Made by a program: the position numbers and the translations under genes. Shown piece after piece: positions 61,463 to 64,000 of a DNA stretch of 64,000 bases. The stretch covers positions 62,001 through 126,000 of the forward strand of contig JAFQDL010000008.1 of the NCBI GenBank assembly GCA_017399265.1. Reading direction: 5' to 3'. The stretch is from Clostridia bacterium (lineage in GTDB: Bacteria > Bacillota > Clostridia > Christensenellales > UBA1242). Below the pieces are notes generated by a model. That model ran no database searches, was not told where the DNA came from, and was given only the letters and a program-made list of their open reading frames with translations. How positions within the stretch are numbered: position 1 is the first letter of the stretch; the number at the start of each line of letters is the position of its first letter.

Positions 61463-63268
61463 ATGGAAAATATAACTACAAAATTATTAAAAGAGAAATT
61501 TATTAAGTTTTTTAAAGAAAAGAATCACGTACAAATAGACTCTGCTTCACTTGTGCCAGACAATGACGGATCTGTTCTTTTTACAACAGCTGGAATGCAC
61601 CCACTTGTTCCTTATCTTCTAGGTAAAGAACACCCACAAGGTAGACGTCTTTGTGATTATCAAAAATGCGTAAGAACTAATGATATTGATTCTGTAGGTG
61701 ATGATAGTCACTTAACATTTTTTGAAATGTTAGGTAGTTGGAGTCTAGGAGATTATTTCAAAAACGAAATCATAGGATATTCTTATGAGTTCTTGACTAG
61801 CAAAGATTATCTAAATCTTCCTGTAGATAGACTTGCAGTATCTGTTTTTGCTGGAAATGAAAATAGTCCTAAAGATGAAGAGACATATGCTAGATGGAAA
61901 GAATTAGGGATAAAGGAAGAGAATATTTACTATTTAGGCAAGAAAGAAAATGGCAAAGAGAATAACTGGTGGGAACTTGGTGAAGTTGGCCCATGTGGTC
62001 CTGATAGTGAAATGTTCTATATTACTGATAAGAAGCCTTGTGGCAAAAATTGTTCTCCAGCATGCGATTGTGGAAGGTTTTTAGAGATTTGGAATGACGT
62101 GTTTATGGGCTTTGTTAGAAAAGAAGAAGGCAAGCCAATCGTTCCTTTAAAAGACAAAAATGTTGATACTGGTATGGGACTAGAGAGAACAGTATGTGTA
62201 CTTAATGGTTATAAGAGCGTGTACGAGGTGGACAGCCTAAGACCAGCAATTGAAATATTAGAGAAATTATCTGGAAAATCATATAATGTAGTGGAGGAAG
62301 ATACTAAAGCAATGAGAATTATCGCCGACCATTTAAGAACATCTACAATGGTTATGGGTGATGAGATTGCTACAACTCCTTCAAATGTGGGTAGAGGATA
62401 TGTACTTAGAAGATTAATCAGACGTAGTATCAATTTCGCTAGACGTCTAAATATCAATCCATTTGATTTGGAAGAAGTAGTTAATTTCTATTTAGATTTC
62501 TTTAAAGCTGACTATACATGTCTACAAAATAATGCTGATTTTGTAAGAGAGGAATTTAGAAAAGAAGTTAAGAAATTCAATAATACTATCACTCAAGGCT
62601 TAAAGGAATTCGATAAAGTTGTATCTGATATGACTGACGTTAAGATTAACGGAGCAGTTGCCTTTAGATTATATGACACTTTCGGTTTCCCACTAGAGTT
62701 AACTTGCGAGTTGGCTAAAGAGAAAGGCTTGGAAGTAAATGTTGAAGAATATAACGAGTGTTATAAGAATCACCAAGAAAAGAGCAGAACAAGTAGTGCT
62801 GGTGTATTCAAAGGCGGTCTTGCAGGTACTGATTATGGTTATGCTAAGTATCATACAGCTACTCACTTACTTCTTGCAGCACTTAGAAAACATTTTGGTG
62901 AAGGTGTGCTACAAAGAGGTAGTAACATTACACTAGAGAGAATGAGATTTGATTTTAGCTTTGATAGAAAGTTGACTCCAGAAGAAATTTTATTAATCGA
63001 AAACGAAGTTAATACAAATATCCAAAGACAAATTCCAGTAATCTGTGAAGAAATGACATTAGATGAGGCTAGAAAACGTGGAGCAATGGGTATATTTGAG
63101 AATAAATATGGAGATAAGGTTACAGTTTATACAATAGGTGATGTATCAAAAGAAATTTGTGGTGGCCCTCATGCTCAAAATACTAAAGATTTAGGATATT
63201 TCAAGATAACTAAGGAAGAAAGTAGTAGTTCAGGTGTAAGAAGAATTAAAGCAATCTTAACTGACTAA
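61463..63268 (+). CDS. alaS: Alanyl-tRNA synthetase, short form without C-Ala domain
   Basis: ATG 61463, six bases after GAGGAAA. 601 aa. Class II catalytic core: 'FTTAGMHPLVPYLLG', 'KCVRTNDIDSVG' with 'LTFFEMLGSWSLGDYF' (motif 2) and 'DTGMGLERTV' (motif 3). The editing domain has 'HTATHLL' (about 463-469) and 'CGGPHAQNT' (about 566), and the protein ends 'SSGVRRIKAILTD'. It stops right after the editing domain; normal bacterial AlaRS (about 870 aa) continues with an oligomerising/C-Ala domain. No frameshift or stop remnant follows; rnr starts 23 bases later, so the short length looks genuine. No T-box upstream. Confidence 0.95.
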   Translation: MENITTKLLKEKFIKFFKEKNHVQIDSASLVPDNDGSVLFTTAGMHPLVPYLLGKEHPQGRRLCDYQKCVRTNDIDSVGDDSHLTFFEMLGSWSLGDYFKNEIIGYSYEFLTSKDYLNLPVDRLAVSVFAGNENSPKDEETYARWKELGIKEENIYYLGKKENGKENNWWELGEVGPCGPDSEMFYITDKKPCGKNCSPACDCGRFLEIWNDVFMGFVRKEEGKPIVPLKDKNVDTGMGLERTVCVLNGYKSVYEVDSLRPAIEILEKLSGKSYNVVEEDTKAMRIIADHLRTSTMVMGDEIATTPSNVGRGYVLRRLIRRSINFARRLNINPFDLEEVVNFYLDFFKADYTCLQNNADFVREEFRKEVKKFNNTITQGLKEFDKVVSDMTDVKINGAVAFRLYDTFGFPLELTCELAKEKGLEVNVEEYNECYKNHQEKSRTSSAGVFKGGLAGTDYGYAKYHTATHLLLAALRKHFGEGVLQRGSNITLERMRFDFSFDRKLTPEEILLIENEVNTNIQRQIPVICEEMTLDEARKRGAMGIFENKYGDKVTVYTIGDVSKEICGGPHAQNTKDLGYFKITKEESSSSGVRRIKAILTD

Positions 63269-63291
63269 TTCTACACATAAGGAAAATGGAA

Positions 63292-64000
63292 TATGAATAT
63301 TAGAAGCCAAATAGATGTAAATAAATTATTAGGTCTTGAATACGACTTTGTTATAGCACAACTTTGTGTGCTTAATAACAAGCCGTATCAAGATGTAAAA
63401 AGTGCCCTAGATGATTTAATAACTAATGGTGTATATAGTATAAGAGATAATGTATTAGTTGCTGGCGAAGTTGCTGGAGGCAAAGTTGCCAAAAAGGGCA
63501 GAAGACAAAGAGAAGAGGTTAAACCAGATTTGGTTCAAGAAGCATATGATATGCTTGCTAGAAAAGATAAGAAAGCTAAGAGCAAAGTTATCCGTGTACA
63601 AGGCAAGATTGATATGACAAAGAGTGGTTATGCTTTCTTAATACCTCTAGACACTAATATGGAAGATATATTTATTGCTGAAAGGGATTTAAAAGGTGCA
63701 AAAAATAACGATATTGTTATCATTGAGGCGCGTAACCAAGCAGGAAAGAGAATGGAGGGTAAAGTAATCCATATCTTAGAACGTGGTCAAGAAAAGATTG
63801 TCGGAAAGATTAATCTAACAAAGAAGTGCGCTTATGTTAGTCCTGATGATGTAAAATTCGGCAATGATATATATATCCCTTTAAACAAGTGTTTAAAAGC
63901 AAATCAAGGCGATAAAGTCGTTGTAAAGATTACTAAATATTATCCTAATCACAAACAATGTCCAGATGGTGAAGTTATAGAAGTTCTAGGTGCTCCAGAC
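63292..64000 (+). CDS. rnr: Ribonuclease R, N-terminal part (runs off the window)
   Basis: ATG 63292 after AAGGAAAATGG; frame open to the window edge (236 codons). N-terminal winged-helix-like region, then cold-shock OB domains: 'GKIDMTKSGYAFLIP...DIFIAERDLKGAKNNDIV' and 'EGKVIHILERGQEKIVGKI' are the standard RNase R/VacB cold-shock modules. The RNB catalytic domain lies outside. A 3'-5' exoribonuclease for structured RNA. Confidence 0.88.

Overview
The window is one contiguous stretch of chromosome from an A+T-rich, endospore-forming Firmicute, most likely an uncultured clostridial gut-type anaerobe. That reading rests on spoIVA, spoIIP, a YlmC/YmxH PRC-barrel protein and a SleL/YaaH cortex hydrolase. 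Anaerobic metabolism is shown by pyruvate formate-lyase with its radical-SAM activase. Promoters are TTGACA/TATAAT-like with strong Shine-Dalgarno sequences. TAA, TAG and TGA are all used as ordinary stops. I cannot assign a genus from sequence alone.

Layout. 1-3.3 kb: tail of a TrmR-type tRNA methyltransferase, TrhP (U32 family), spoIVA. 3.3-5.6 kb: an islet between two near-identical terminators, holding an XRE regulator, a perfect 20-bp palindrome, a 49-codon ORF and a 533-aa unknown protein. 5.9-8.9 kb: pflB-pflA. 9.1-21.5 kb: one gene for a 4109-aa membrane-anchored protein whose C-terminal third is about 15 degenerate repeats. 21.6-22.5 kb: polytopic membrane protein with a Lys/Thr/Ala tail. 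22.6-24.5 kb (minus): groES-groEL without CIRCE. 24.6-28.6 kb: anchored unknown, lspA, RluD-family synthase, sleL, ylmC/ymxH. 28.7-30.9 kb: nrdR, a membrane protein coupled to spoIIP. 31.0-37.1 kb: two zinc-ribbon/acidic proteins flanking an orphan phage-tail-fibre-like gene pair. 37.4-41.0 kb: archaeal-type valS, a DegV protein.

41.3-54.7 kb is accessory and the most unusual part. A single minus-strand operon of 11 intact plus one truncated paralogous small two-transmembrane proteins (41.3-47.9 kb) is driven by a near-consensus promoter. It is followed by another small membrane protein, tRNA-Asn, a metallophosphoesterase with an adjacent catalytically dead paralogue, two related unknown proteins, a lipoprotein separated from its in-frame dockerin-like domain by a TAG codon, and a 252-aa unknown.

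54.8-64 kb returns to core genes: rplU-prp-rpmA behind an L21-type leader, rpsB-tsf behind a structured leader, a CYTH-like protein (minus), a lipoprotein and small membrane protein, dnaB, a short alaS lacking the C-Ala domain, and the start of rnr.

Best candidate for an undescribed system: the tandem two-TM paralogue array, with the neighbouring phosphoesterase/pseudoenzyme cluster as a second candidate. The giant repeat protein and the orphan tail-fibre module are the other notable items. Their functions are not evident from the sequence.
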